Positions 1-6,903 of a stretch of 13,860 bases of DNA are shown one piece after another. This DNA is from Rhodoferax sp. UBA4409 (GTDB taxonomy: Bacteria; Pseudomonadota; Gammaproteobacteria; Burkholderiales; Burkholderiaceae_C). How positions within the stretch are numbered: the first letter of the stretch is position 1; the number at the start of each line of letters is the position of its first letter. The notes beneath the pieces are model-generated. The model was given only the letters and a program-made list of their open reading frames with translations, was not told where the DNA came from and ran no database searches. Made by a program: the position numbers and the translations under genes. Location: the NCBI GenBank assembly GCA_002390825.1, contig DGQR01000066.1:1-13860 (forward strand), given 5' to 3'.

Positions 1-142
1 GCCCACCTTTGAACATTTCCACCCTCAGCGGGCCTTGATAGCCACCCACATGGCCTATCAGCCACTTTTCCAGCGCAGCTTCGTCAATGGCATGGGCTGC
101 CCCCACGCTTCGTGTTCCCACAAATTGGTCAAATTGGGTCAT
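1..142 (-). CDS. Phosphotransferase family protein (APH/choline kinase-like), N-terminal part, cut by window edge
   Basis: Only the first 47 codons are present; the gene continues past the left edge. The start at 142 is supported by a strong GAGGAG ribosome binding site 9 bases upstream. The translation begins MTQFDQFVGTRSVGAAHAID and reaches ..PLRVEMFKGGQ-like residues at the edge. That resembles the N-lobe of aminoglycoside-phosphotransferase-fold kinases such as ACAD10-type proteins, whose nucleotide-binding loop follows an F-x-G-G-Q-S-N motif. Such proteins often sit beside acyl-CoA dehydrogenases and are thought to phosphorylate small hydroxylated or hydroxyacyl substrates. It lies 20 bases after the stop of the Crp/Fnr-family regulator and on the same strand, so the two are probably co-transcribed. 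The catalytic residues lie outside the window, so the family call is moderate and the substrate unknown. Confidence 0.68.
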   Translation of the reverse strand, partial: MTQFDQFVGTRSVGAAHAIDEAALEKWLIGHVGGYQGPLRVEMFKGG

Positions 143-162
143 GGTGGATGGCTCCTCTCGGG

Positions 163-939
163 CTATAGGTCGGATTCAATGATGCGCATCAGTGCGGCGC
201 GGTCGCGAATAACCAAGCCCCCCGGTTCAATGCGAATGGCCTCTTCACGCTCCATAGCCTTGAGTTCCTGGTTGACGCGCTGACGGGATGCCCCAAGCAA
301 TTGGGCCAGCTCTTCTTGCGCCAGTTGCAGGCCAATGCGAACTTCGCTGCCGTCGCTCAATGAAGGAACTCCATAGCTTCGCACGAGGTGCAGCAGCTGT
401 TTGGCAAGGCGAGCGCGGAGTGGCAGGGTGTTGAGGTCTTCAACAAGCCCGTAGAGTTGGCGGATGCGGCGGGCATGCAGGCGGAGCATGGCCTCATAAA
501 GCTCGACATGGCTTGCCAATATCTTCTTGAAATCCGCTTTGGCGACGCACAGTACGGTGCTGTCTCCATGGGCATAGGCATCATGCGTGCGGCGGTCGCC
601 ATCAAAAATAGCAACATCACCAAACCAGATGCCCGGCTCAACGTAGGTGAGCGTGATTTGCTTTCCGGAAATAGATGTGGAGCTGACCCGCACTGCGCCT
701 TTGGCGCATGCGATCCACTCTTCGGGCGGCTCACCGCGCGCTGCGATCAGATCCCCATCGCGGTAGCGCTTTACATAGGCACACCGCAAAATATCATGCT
801 TGAGCGAAGGCGAGAGGCTCGAAAACCACCGGCCTGCATTGATGGCAGATCGTTCTTCAATCGTAAGAATGGGTTCGTCCATAAGGTGTCTTGAGTGGGC
901 AGGGGAGCGAATACCGAGGGTCAGATTGTCGTTTGTCAT
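163..939 (-). CDS. Crp/Fnr-family transcriptional regulator
   Basis: This is a 258-residue cytoplasmic DNA-binding regulator. The N-terminal two thirds form a cyclic-nucleotide-binding-like beta roll. The segment FGDVAIFDGDRRTHDAYA at about residues 106-123 sits where the phosphate-binding cassette of Crp lies, but it has R-T-H where Crp has R-S/T-A, so cAMP binding is uncertain. A winged helix-turn-helix lies at about residues 208-231 (AQEELAQLLGASRQRVNQEL). No Fnr-type N-terminal cysteine cluster is seen, so it is not an oxygen-sensing iron-sulfur Fnr. Two starts are possible: 939 (chosen as the longest) and an ATG at 882 giving 239 residues beginning MDEPILT. Neither has a convincing ribosome binding site, and the shorter form begins closer to the conserved domain. 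It precedes the phosphotransferase gene and diverges from the FimV-like gene. The inducing ligand and targets are unknown. Confidence 0.87.
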   Translation of the reverse strand: MTNDNLTLGIRSPAHSRHLMDEPILTIEERSAINAGRWFSSLSPSLKHDILRCAYVKRYRDGDLIAARGEPPEEWIACAKGAVRVSSTSISGKQITLTYVEPGIWFGDVAIFDGDRRTHDAYAHGDSTVLCVAKADFKKILASHVELYEAMLRLHARRIRQLYGLVEDLNTLPLRARLAKQLLHLVRSYGVPSLSDGSEVRIGLQLAQEELAQLLGASRQRVNQELKAMEREEAIRIEPGGLVIRDRAALMRIIESDL

Positions 940-1042
940 TGCGATTGCCGGAGGGGCGGTTGTCTCCTGTGTGTCTGGCGACTTAACAGGTGGGGGCGGG
1001 CCTCAGTCGTTTGTATGACTTGTGCGAGAATCATTTGTAACA

Positions 1043-2992
1043 ATGAAATCTGTTTTCAAAATTAAAAGCTGTGCGCTTGGCGCCATGTTGCTTGTGGCAT
1101 CGCTGGGCTCCGAGGCTCTGACGCTGGGCCGCGCGAGTGGTACAGCGCTGATTTCGCAGCCATTCAATTTGTCAATTTCGGTTTCGGCGGCCGCTGATGA
1201 AGACGTCAGCGACGTCTGCTTTGAGGCCGATGTTTTCTATGGCGAAAACAAGGTTGAGCAAAGCAAGGTAACGTTGGTCTCCGAGGAGCCTGCTGCGGGC
1301 CGCACATGGCAGGTGCGCGTTAGTGCGCGTCTGCCTGTAGATGAGCCTGTCGTGACGGTCTACTTGCGCTCAGTATGTAGCGCCAAGACGTCACGCCGCT
1401 ATGTATTGCTCGCGGACATAGTGAGCGAAACCGCCAAGGTGGCCGCTGCACAAGTGACGCCGGTTGCCCCCCCCGCTTTAAACCGACTAGGAGCGCTCAC
1501 TTCTATCCCAGATGCGGATAGCGTCAGATCAGTTCCGAGCAGAGAAAAAAAGACAGATGGCCCTGTAAAGGCGCCGCGAACGTCGCCGTCTGTTCAAGCC
1601 AAACAGGTCTTTGAGCCTCCTGTTGTAAAGAGCAAACCGCGATTGAAATTAGCACCCTTGGATCTCACGGTTGAGCGTGATCCGGTGCTCGTCTCTTCGC
1701 AGGAGCTTCTAAGCACACCCACTGAAGATGCCCAAAAGAAGGGTGAGGCGGTAGCTCTGTGGCGCGCCCTAAATCTGACGCCTGAAGATATCCTGAAGGA
1801 CGCTGCGCGCTTGAAAAGCATGGAGGCTGACATTCTCAGTCTGCGCAACGCATCTGGGGAAAATCAAAAACAGATGCAAGATTTGGTGATGCGAGTCGAG
1901 CGAGCTGAGAGTGAAAAATACTTCAACCCGCTGGTGATTGGACTCTCTGGCCTGTTGCTTCTTTTATTGGCAGGGGGCGGATGGTTTTTCCGCCGGCAGG
2001 CACAGAGAGCGAACGCTGGTAGCGCATGGTGGAGCGGCAACGGGACGACTGAGGTTATTCCAGAAACGGTGGAGGTGTCCCCGTCCTTCCTGCAATCCTT
2101 GTCGGAACAAGAGCGTGCCGAGTCCAACTTGCCAAAGAGCGAAGGCCAGACCTCTCAGGGCGCTGTCAGCAGCGTGGATATTGATCTGGACATTGGAACT
2201 CACCCTTCCTCCTCCAGCGGGCCTGTGAGTTCTTATGGTCAGAAAGACCAAGCATCTGCTTATGCGGATTCGCGTGATTTCTCGGTCAGTATGCCGTCCA
2301 GTCTCCGGGCGGTGAACAGCCATGAAATGATCGACGTTCGTCAGCAGGCGGAGTTTTTCATGGCTCTTGGGCAGTATGAGGAGGCCATCTCCCTGCTGGA
2401 GGGGCACGTCAATGACTCCATTGATTTGAACCCCATGGTTCATATCGACCTGCTGAAAATATTCCACACCTTGAGCCGCAAGGACAAGTTCGATCACTAT
2501 CGGCGGGAATTCAATGCGGTGTTTACAGGCTATGTGCCCGAGTACCAGTCATTTAATCAGGGCGAGGGCAGTTTAGAAAACTTCCCGGAAATTTGTGATC
2601 AGCTTGTAAAACTCTGGCCGTCGAAAGAGGCACTGTCGCTCATCGAGTCTTACCTTGTACGCACGTCTGGTTCAAAGTCGGATATGCGGTTTGAGCTAGA
2701 AGCATTTAAAGAACTGTTGCTCTTGCATGCTGTCTGCAATCGCTTGGTGCATGCGCTGGATGGCGCTCCGCTGTCATTCAGCGCGAACAGGTTGTCGTCC
2801 GAAAATGCGTTCGAAGTTCCCACGGGCCCGGGCCCCGTTTCTTTCGGCATCCCCTCGGCGTACCAATCGGGTAACTCTGTAGATTTTGAGCTCGACATCA
2901 CAGAGGACTTTCAGAAGGCAGCTCCTTCAGAGGTCGACAACTTGATCGACTTTGATCTGCCGCCGCTGGACAGTAAAAAAACTGGTCCGTGA
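1043..2992 (+). CDS. FimV-like envelope protein with signal peptide, one membrane span and TPR-like C-terminal region
   Basis: The protein has 649 residues from the ATG at 1043; a GTG at 1022 would add seven residues ahead of the signal peptide and is less likely. Residues 1-25 form a signal peptide (KIK basic start, hydrophobic core, likely cleavage after GSEA). The mature start LTLGRASGTALISQPFNL matches the FimV N-terminal pattern (ALGLGR..V.S.LG.PL). The segment to about residue 130 fits that periplasmic domain and has paired cysteines (CFEADV, RSVCSAK). Next come a proline-rich linker, a probable coiled coil (about 250-293), a membrane span (about 295-317, LVIGLSGLLLLLLAGGGWFF) followed by RRQAQR, and a cytoplasmic part. 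Residues 428-504 look like the TPR-like FimV/HubP C-terminal module (EFFMALGQYEEAISLLEGH). I see no LysM peptidoglycan-binding domain, which typical FimV proteins have. FimV/HubP proteins organise the cell pole, type IV pili and twitching. The role here is inferred and the gene stands alone. Confidence 0.75.
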   Translation: MKSVFKIKSCALGAMLLVASLGSEALTLGRASGTALISQPFNLSISVSAAADEDVSDVCFEADVFYGENKVEQSKVTLVSEEPAAGRTWQVRVSARLPVDEPVVTVYLRSVCSAKTSRRYVLLADIVSETAKVAAAQVTPVAPPALNRLGALTSIPDADSVRSVPSREKKTDGPVKAPRTSPSVQAKQVFEPPVVKSKPRLKLAPLDLTVERDPVLVSSQELLSTPTEDAQKKGEAVALWRALNLTPEDILKDAARLKSMEADILSLRNASGENQKQMQDLVMRVERAESEKYFNPLVIGLSGLLLLLLAGGGWFFRRQAQRANAGSAWWSGNGTTEVIPETVEVSPSFLQSLSEQERAESNLPKSEGQTSQGAVSSVDIDLDIGTHPSSSSGPVSSYGQKDQASAYADSRDFSVSMPSSLRAVNSHEMIDVRQQAEFFMALGQYEEAISLLEGHVNDSIDLNPMVHIDLLKIFHTLSRKDKFDHYRREFNAVFTGYVPEYQSFNQGEGSLENFPEICDQLVKLWPSKEALSLIESYLVRTSGSKSDMRFELEAFKELLLLHAVCNRLVHALDGAPLSFSANRLSSENAFEVPTGPGPVSFGIPSAYQSGNSVDFELDITEDFQKAAPSEVDNLIDFDLPPLDSKKTGP

Positions 2993-3022
2993 TTTGCCTC
3001 ACCCGGTCTTGAGGGGCGGTAT

Positions 3023-4039
3023 CTAGCGTCTCACTTGAAGGGCGCCCGGGTTGACGATATTGCTGGGTGTGCCTTTGATGTAATTGATGACGTTGTCAAA
3101 AGCCGCACTGAAATACATTTCGTAGCTGTCTTGCTCCACATACCCGATGTGGGGGGTACAGATGCAGTTTTCCAGCCGAAGCAATGCGTGGCCCTGAAGA
3201 ATCGGTTCCGCCTCAAAAACGTCGACCGCCGCCAGGCCGGGACGTCCCCGGTTCAACGCACCAATGAGCGCGTCAGTTTCAAGCAGCTCAGCCCTGGAGG
3301 TGTTCACGAATAATGCAGTGGGCTTCATGTTCGCCAAGTCTGACGCTGTGACGATGTTCCGAGTCGCATCAGACAGCCGGAGGTGAATAGATAAAACGTC
3401 GCTACTGGCAAAGAACGACTCTTTATCTGGTGCAGCCGCGTAACCATTTTGAACAGCCTTGTCTCGAGACTCTTGGCTTCCCCAGATGCTTACGTGCATT
3501 CCAAACGCTTTGCCGAAGTCGGCGACCAGTTGGCCAATTCGCCCGTAGCCCCAAATTCCCAAGGTCTTGCCGCGCAATACGTTTCCGAGCCCAAAGTTTG
3601 GTGGCATCGATCCAGCCTTGAGGCCCGATTGTTGCCACGCGCCATGTTTGAGGTTACCGATGTATTGGGGCAGGCGCCGCATCGAGGCCATGATCAAGGC
3701 CCAGGTCAACTCGGCAGGGGCAACGGGTGAGCCCACACCCTCGCATACAGCGATGCCTCTCTCAGTGCAAGCTTGGACATCGATGTGCGCGCCTACGCGG
3801 CCCGTTTGGGCAATCAGCTTCAACCTAGGCAATTTCTCCACCAAGGCACGCGTGATCTGGGTGCGCTCTCTCACCAGAACAATGACGTCCGCATCCTTAA
3901 GGCGCACTGAGAGCTGGCCGATTCCTTTGACGGTGTTGGTGTAGACCTTTGCTTGATAGGCATCCAGCTTGGCAGCGCAATCCAATTTGCGAACCGCATC
4001 TTGGTAATCGTCAAGAATCACAATGTTCATACCCAACAT
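3023..4039 (-). CDS. D-2-hydroxyacid dehydrogenase family protein (NAD-dependent)
   Basis: This is a 338-residue cytoplasmic oxidoreductase of the D-isomer-specific 2-hydroxyacid dehydrogenase family, which interconverts 2-oxoacids and D-2-hydroxyacids with NAD(P)H. The Rossmann dinucleotide motif GYGRIG is at residues 164-169. The three catalytic residues are in their usual contexts: Arg249 in NTSRAEL, Glu278 in FEAEP and His297 in TPHIGYVE. The length is normal for the family. The start at 4039 (MLGMNIVILDDYQ) has AAGG four bases upstream; an ATG at 4030 (MNIVILDDYQ) is the alternative and is nearer the conserved start. It lies 46 bases downstream of the small gene after lexA, on the same strand, and converges on the FimV-like gene with only 30 bases between stops. 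Substrate (glycerate, lactate, phosphoglycerate or another) cannot be told from sequence alone. Confidence 0.9.
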   Translation of the reverse strand: MLGMNIVILDDYQDAVRKLDCAAKLDAYQAKVYTNTVKGIGQLSVRLKDADVIVLVRERTQITRALVEKLPRLKLIAQTGRVGAHIDVQACTERGIAVCEGVGSPVAPAELTWALIMASMRRLPQYIGNLKHGAWQQSGLKAGSMPPNFGLGNVLRGKTLGIWGYGRIGQLVADFGKAFGMHVSIWGSQESRDKAVQNGYAAAPDKESFFASSDVLSIHLRLSDATRNIVTASDLANMKPTALFVNTSRAELLETDALIGALNRGRPGLAAVDVFEAEPILQGHALLRLENCICTPHIGYVEQDSYEMYFSAAFDNVINYIKGTPSNIVNPGALQVRR

Positions 4040-4051
4040 TGTGCCTTGTTG

Positions 4052-4082
4052 ACACGCCGCCAAGTCGCTCGGCTAAGCGTGT
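4052..4082 (-). other. Hairpin ahead of the D-2-hydroxyacid dehydrogenase gene
   Basis: Read on the minus strand, ACACGC (4082-4077) pairs with GCGTGT (4057-4052), and an inner GCC can pair with GGC after a small internal loop. No run of T follows, so it is not a standard intrinsic terminator. It ends about 12 bases before the likely start at 4039. It could protect an RNA end, slow ribosome entry or be chance. Confidence 0.3.
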
Positions 4083-4085
4083 GAT

Positions 4086-4415
4086 CTATGGAGCTTCAGC
4101 GGCTGCTAGCCGATCTAGTTCGGCGCACACGTCTGCCATGCGTCCCGAAATCACCATTCTTCCGACATGTGCTCTCGGTTGACCCTGTTCGACCAATCGC
4201 ACGATTCGCAATGGCCTGGTTTGTGCAGGTTTTGGAGCCCTGGCGCACGCTACGGTTGCGGTGGATGCTATCGAATTGATAGTATTGGCAACCTTGGATG
4301 ACGCCGCGAAGGGGCGTCTTGTGCTGGTAATGCAGCGTGACGTGGAAGGTGCAGAAAACCAGTGATTCGGAGCCCATTGGCTCAGGAGACTGAATGCAAG
4401 CGTGCTAATGGTCAT
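4086..4415 (-). CDS. Small uncharacterised protein encoded directly downstream of lexA
   Basis: The predicted protein has 109 residues and I cannot assign a function. Evidence that it is a real gene: its ATG has a near-perfect AGGAG ribosome binding site (4426-4422) six bases upstream, and it begins 13 bases after the lexA stop, on the same strand. The C-terminal part has the character of a conserved helix (residues 85-104, GRMVISGRMADVCAELDRLA). The N-terminal 60 residues are rich in Ser, Thr and Ala and look poorly ordered. I see no signal peptide, membrane span or known enzyme motif. In pseudomonads the gene after lexA is the cell-division inhibitor sulA, but this sequence does not look like SulA as I know it. 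Co-transcription with lexA would make it DNA-damage inducible. A reading frame one step over (4096-4377) exists but lacks a comparable ribosome binding site. Confidence 0.65.
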   Translation of the reverse strand: MTISTLAFSLLSQWAPNHWFSAPSTSRCITSTRRPFAASSKVANTINSIASTATVACARAPKPAQTRPLRIVRLVEQGQPRAHVGRMVISGRMADVCAELDRLAAAEAP

Positions 4416-4428
4416 ACGGTGCTCCTGT

Positions 4429-5103
4429 TCACATCAACATCGTGTTACGAATCAGGCCAACGGCAAGACCTTCGACTTCGAAAGGCTCACCGGGCTCCAC
4501 CACGATGGTCTGGTAATCCGGGTTCTCTGCATGCAACTCGATCAGGTGCTTGTTGCGGCGAAAGCGCTTGACGGTGACTTCTTCGCCCAAGCGGGCCACG
4601 ATGATCTGACCATTTTTTGCATCTTTGGTCGCCTGGACGGCCAACAGGTCGCCATCCATGATGCCTGCATCCCGCATCGACATGCCGCGCACTTTCAGCA
4701 AGTAATCCGGTTGCCGCTGAAAGAGGCTGTTTTCTACGTAGTAGGTTTGGTCCACATGTTCCTGCGCCAAGATCGGGGAGCCTGCGGCAACACGCCCGAC
4801 CAAGGGCAGGGCTAGCTGGGCGAGGCCGGGCAGGGGGAGGGAGAACTGCTTGATGCGTGACTCTTGGATAGACCGAAGCGCGTCGCTTTTGAGGCGGATG
4901 CCGCGGGAAGTGCCACTCACCAGCTCGATCACCCCTTTGCGGGCCAAGGCTTGCAGATGCTCTTCCGCTGCGTTGGCAGACTTGAAGCCCAACTCACTGG
5001 CGATTTCTGCCCGTGTGGGTGGCGCGCCTGTACGCGCAATGGCACTTTGAATCAGATCAAAAATCTGTTGTTGCCGGGCTGTGAGTTTAGGACTTTCGAG
5101 CAT
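4429..5103 (-). CDS. lexA: LexA, SOS-response repressor and self-cleaving protease
   Basis: LexA (224 residues) represses DNA-damage genes and cleaves itself when RecA is activated on single-stranded DNA. The N-terminal winged helix-turn-helix covers about residues 1-70 (LTARQQQIFDLIQ, then RAEIASELGFKSANAAEEHL as the recognition region). The cleavage bond is Ala107-Gly108 in VGRVAAGSPILA. The catalytic dyad is Ser142 (GMSMRDAGI) and Lys179 (EVTVKRF). All key residues are intact, so an active repressor is expected. The start at 5103 has AAGGAG six bases upstream. Three LexA-type sites lie at 5129-5180 just upstream, which fits autoregulation. The next gene on the strand is the small uncharacterised one at 4415, and the asparaginase is divergent. 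Confidence 0.97.
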   Translation of the reverse strand: MLESPKLTARQQQIFDLIQSAIARTGAPPTRAEIASELGFKSANAAEEHLQALARKGVIELVSGTSRGIRLKSDALRSIQESRIKQFSLPLPGLAQLALPLVGRVAAGSPILAQEHVDQTYYVENSLFQRQPDYLLKVRGMSMRDAGIMDGDLLAVQATKDAKNGQIIVARLGEEVTVKRFRRNKHLIELHAENPDYQTIVVEPGEPFEVEGLAVGLIRNTMLM

Positions 5104-5128
5104 ACTGACTCCTTGGTAACTGTAGAGG

Positions 5129-5144
5129 CTGTGTGTGCATACAC
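5129..5144. promoter_or_regulatory. LexA-type site A (CTGT-N8-ACAC)
   Basis: The site reads CTGTGTGTGCATACAC, one base off the CTGT-N8-ACAG consensus used by LexA of gamma- and betaproteobacteria. Its half-sites extend into a longer GTGTGT/ACACAC inverted repeat. It is the site nearest the lexA start, 26 bases upstream, where bound LexA could block transcription of lexA. Confidence 0.7.
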
Positions 5145-5145
5145 A

Positions 5146-5161
5146 CTGTTTTCTTATCCAG
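5146..5161. promoter_or_regulatory. LexA-type site B (CTGT-N8-CCAG)
   Basis: The site reads CTGTTTTCTTATCCAG. CCAG replaces ACAG, a variant also found in one of the two sites before Escherichia coli lexA. It starts 17 bases after site A, so the two centres lie on nearly the same DNA face only if the helix is slightly distorted. This one is less certain than site A. Confidence 0.5.
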
Positions 5162-5164
5162 TAA

Positions 5165-5180
5165 CTGTATTTTCAACCAG
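5165..5180. promoter_or_regulatory. LexA-type site C (CTGT-N8-CCAG)
   Basis: The site reads CTGTATTTTCAACCAG and starts 19 bases after site B, with the same end sequence. It covers the -10 element of the candidate lexA promoter and ends 28 bases before the asparaginase start codon. A repressor here could act on both divergent genes. Confidence 0.55.
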
Positions 5181-5197
5181 TTTTTTGAATTTGGCAA
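5169..5197 (-). promoter_or_regulatory. Candidate lexA promoter
   Basis: On the minus strand TTGCCA (5197-5192, five of six matches to TTGACA) is followed after exactly 17 bases by GAAAAT (5174-5169, four of six matches to TATAAT). The -10 element lies inside LexA-type site C. The call rests on sequence similarity alone. Confidence 0.38.
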
Positions 5198-5208
5198 GGG
5201 CAGTGGAA

Positions 5209-6186
5209 ATGGCAACAAAGCGAGTCGTTTTTTTGGGCACAGGTGGAACGATTGCAGGGCGGGCCGGCAATGCGGCCGATAACGTGGGGTACCGTGCCGG
5301 TGAGGTTCCTGTGGCAGATATCTTGGCCGCAATTGCCGGTATGCCTGAGCGACTCCAAGGGGCCGCGTTGTGCAGCGAACAGATTGCGCAAGTCGATAGC
5401 AAGGATATGGACTGGAGTGTTTGGCAATCACTGGCCCATGCGTGCCAACGCAACCTTCAAGACGAAGAGGTGGCGGGCATTGTTATTACCCATGGCACCG
5501 ATACGATCGAAGAGACGGCGTTCTTTTTGCAACTCGCGCTGGCCGATTGCCTTAATGGCAAGCCCGTGGTGCTGACGTGTGCCATGCGCCCGGCCAGCGC
5601 CTTGACACCTGATGGGCCGCAGAACGTCTTGGATGCGGTGTCCGTCGCCCTGCATCCCGCGGCCAGGGGGGTGATGGTCGTGTGTGCGGGAGCTGTGCAT
5701 GCAGCCCAACATGTGCAAAAAGCACACACCTACCGCGTTGATGCCTTTGACTCAGGCGATGCAGGTCCCCTGGGATGGGTGGAGGAGGGCGCCGTGCGTT
5801 GGACTTTCGCGCACGATACTTCGTCCAGTTCGCTGGCTCGGCGTTTGCCTGCGTGGGTTGATGCCACTGCCCCCCGAGTGGAGGTGGTGATGAACTACGC
5901 AGGTGCTGGCGCGCATGTGATTCAAGCGGTGCTGAATGCCCGTGACATCGATCCAGTGCCCTTGGCAGGCTTGGTGGTGGCGGGAACTGGCAATGGGACA
6001 GTGAACGAGGCCTTGCAGGCCGCGCTGGTGCGCGCTGCAGGCTTGGGCGTGCAGGTTGTACTGGCCAGTCGCTGTGCGAGGGGTGGCGTGGTGCGCAGCG
6101 AAGCGCCGGACACTGGCTTGCGCGTCTATCCCGGGCTTTCTGCAGTGAAGGCGCGCGTGCAACTGATGCGCGACTTACTGGCGTAA
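5209..6186 (+). CDS. Asparaginase (L-asparagine amidohydrolase), cytoplasmic
   Basis: This is a 325-residue asparaginase/glutaminase-fold enzyme that hydrolyses asparagine to aspartate and ammonia. The open frame extends upstream to 4864 through lexA, but the start at 5209 has GCAAGGG about eight bases upstream and gives MATKRVVFLGTGGTIAG, the usual family start. By comparison with Escherichia coli AnsB, the active-site residues are all present: Thr14 (TGGTIAG), Tyr28, Thr97-Asp98 (HGTDTIEE) and Lys171 (HVQKAH). The family segment CAMRP..L.PDGPQN is also intact. There is no signal peptide, so a cytoplasmic enzyme is expected. It diverges from lexA, and three LexA-type sites lie in its upstream region. 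An intrinsic hairpin follows two bases after the stop. Whether it prefers Asn or also takes Gln cannot be told. Confidence 0.92.
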   Translation: MATKRVVFLGTGGTIAGRAGNAADNVGYRAGEVPVADILAAIAGMPERLQGAALCSEQIAQVDSKDMDWSVWQSLAHACQRNLQDEEVAGIVITHGTDTIEETAFFLQLALADCLNGKPVVLTCAMRPASALTPDGPQNVLDAVSVALHPAARGVMVVCAGAVHAAQHVQKAHTYRVDAFDSGDAGPLGWVEEGAVRWTFAHDTSSSSLARRLPAWVDATAPRVEVVMNYAGAGAHVIQAVLNARDIDPVPLAGLVVAGTGNGTVNEALQAALVRAAGLGVQVVLASRCARGGVVRSEAPDTGLRVYPGLSAVKARVQLMRDLLA

Positions 6187-6187
6187 A

Positions 6188-6209
6188 AAAAGCCGCTGAA
6201 GCGGCTTTT
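6188..6209 (-). terminator. Intrinsic terminator between the convergent asparaginase and adk genes
   Basis: AAAAGCCGC (6188-6196) and GCGGCTTTT (6201-6209) form a perfect nine-pair stem with a four-base TGAA loop. On the minus strand the stem is followed by seven T in a row, a strong terminator for the adk end of the long operon. On the plus strand only four T follow, so it should work less well for the asparaginase. Confidence 0.85.
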
Positions 6210-6227
6210 CCGTGAGGTTTGCGGCCC

Positions 6228-6884
6228 TTATTTGGACAATGCTTCCAGCACCCGTGAGGTGATGTCGGACACATCGCCCATTCCGCTGATGGCACGGTAG
6301 CGGGGCGCGGTAGCGGGCTCGTTCTGCGCCCAAGTCGAGTAGTACTCCACCAATGGACGGGTTTGGGCGCTGTAGACCTCCAAGCGCTTTTTGACTGTTT
6401 CTTCCTTGTCATCGTCCCGTTGGATCAATGGCTCGCCGGTGACATCGTCCTGGCCTTCGACTTTGGGCGGATTGAACTTCACGTGGTAGGTGCGTCCGGA
6501 GGCGGGGTGCGAGCGGCGACCGCTCATGCGCTCAATGATGGCCTCGAACGGCACGTCGATTTCCACCACATAGTCCAAAGCAACGCCCGCTGCCTTCATG
6601 GCATCTGCCTGGGGGATGGTCCGTGGGAATCCGTCAAACAAGAAACCGTTGGCGCAATCGGGCTGGGTCAGGCGCTCTTTCACCAGGTTGATGATGAGCT
6701 CGTCGCTGACCAGTCCGCCGGATGCCATGACCGCTTGGGCTTGCAGGCCCAAAGGTGTGCCGGCCTTCACGGCAGCACGCAGCATGTCGCCGGTGGAAAT
6801 TTGGGGAATTCCGTACTTTTGGCAGATGAAAGTCGCTTGCGTACCTTTACCAGCGCCTGGTGCGCCCAACAGAATCAGTCTCAT
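6228..6884 (-). CDS. adk: Adenylate kinase
   Basis: This 218-residue cytoplasmic enzyme catalyses ATP + AMP = 2 ADP. The P-loop GAPGAGKGT is at residues 7-15. The AMP-binding region (ISTGDMLRAAVKAGT, GFPRTIPQAD) and a long LID domain (GRRSHPASGRTYHVKFNPP.. to QRDDDKEETVKKRL) are present. The LID lacks the four zinc-binding cysteines of Gram-positive enzymes, as is usual in proteobacteria. An upstream extension to 6980 exists in frame, but the start at 6884 gives the family's MRLILLGAPGAGKGTQ and has GAGG five bases upstream. It is the last gene of the operon running from exbB, set apart from kdsB by 141 bases that may hold a promoter of its own. A strong terminator follows. Confidence 0.97.
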   Translation of the reverse strand: MRLILLGAPGAGKGTQATFICQKYGIPQISTGDMLRAAVKAGTPLGLQAQAVMASGGLVSDELIINLVKERLTQPDCANGFLFDGFPRTIPQADAMKAAGVALDYVVEIDVPFEAIIERMSGRRSHPASGRTYHVKFNPPKVEGQDDVTGEPLIQRDDDKEETVKKRLEVYSAQTRPLVEYYSTWAQNEPATAPRYRAISGMGDVSDITSRVLEALSK

Positions 6885-6903
6885 GAATACCTCGGATTGA
6901 AAG

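Noticed and set aside
2993..3022. A terminator between the convergent FimV-like and dehydrogenase genes
   Set aside because: Only a five-pair CCTCA/TGAGG stem with an eight-base loop is seen and no T-run follows, so support is too weak.
4864..5208. Upstream extension of the asparaginase frame through the lexA coding region
   Set aside because: The frame is open by chance over lexA; the start at 5209 matches the family start and has its own ribosome binding site.
5552..6412. A 286-codon open frame on the minus strand
   Set aside because: It is antisense to the asparaginase and runs across the terminator into adk. Its product is rich in Arg, Pro, Ser and His, typical of shadow frames.
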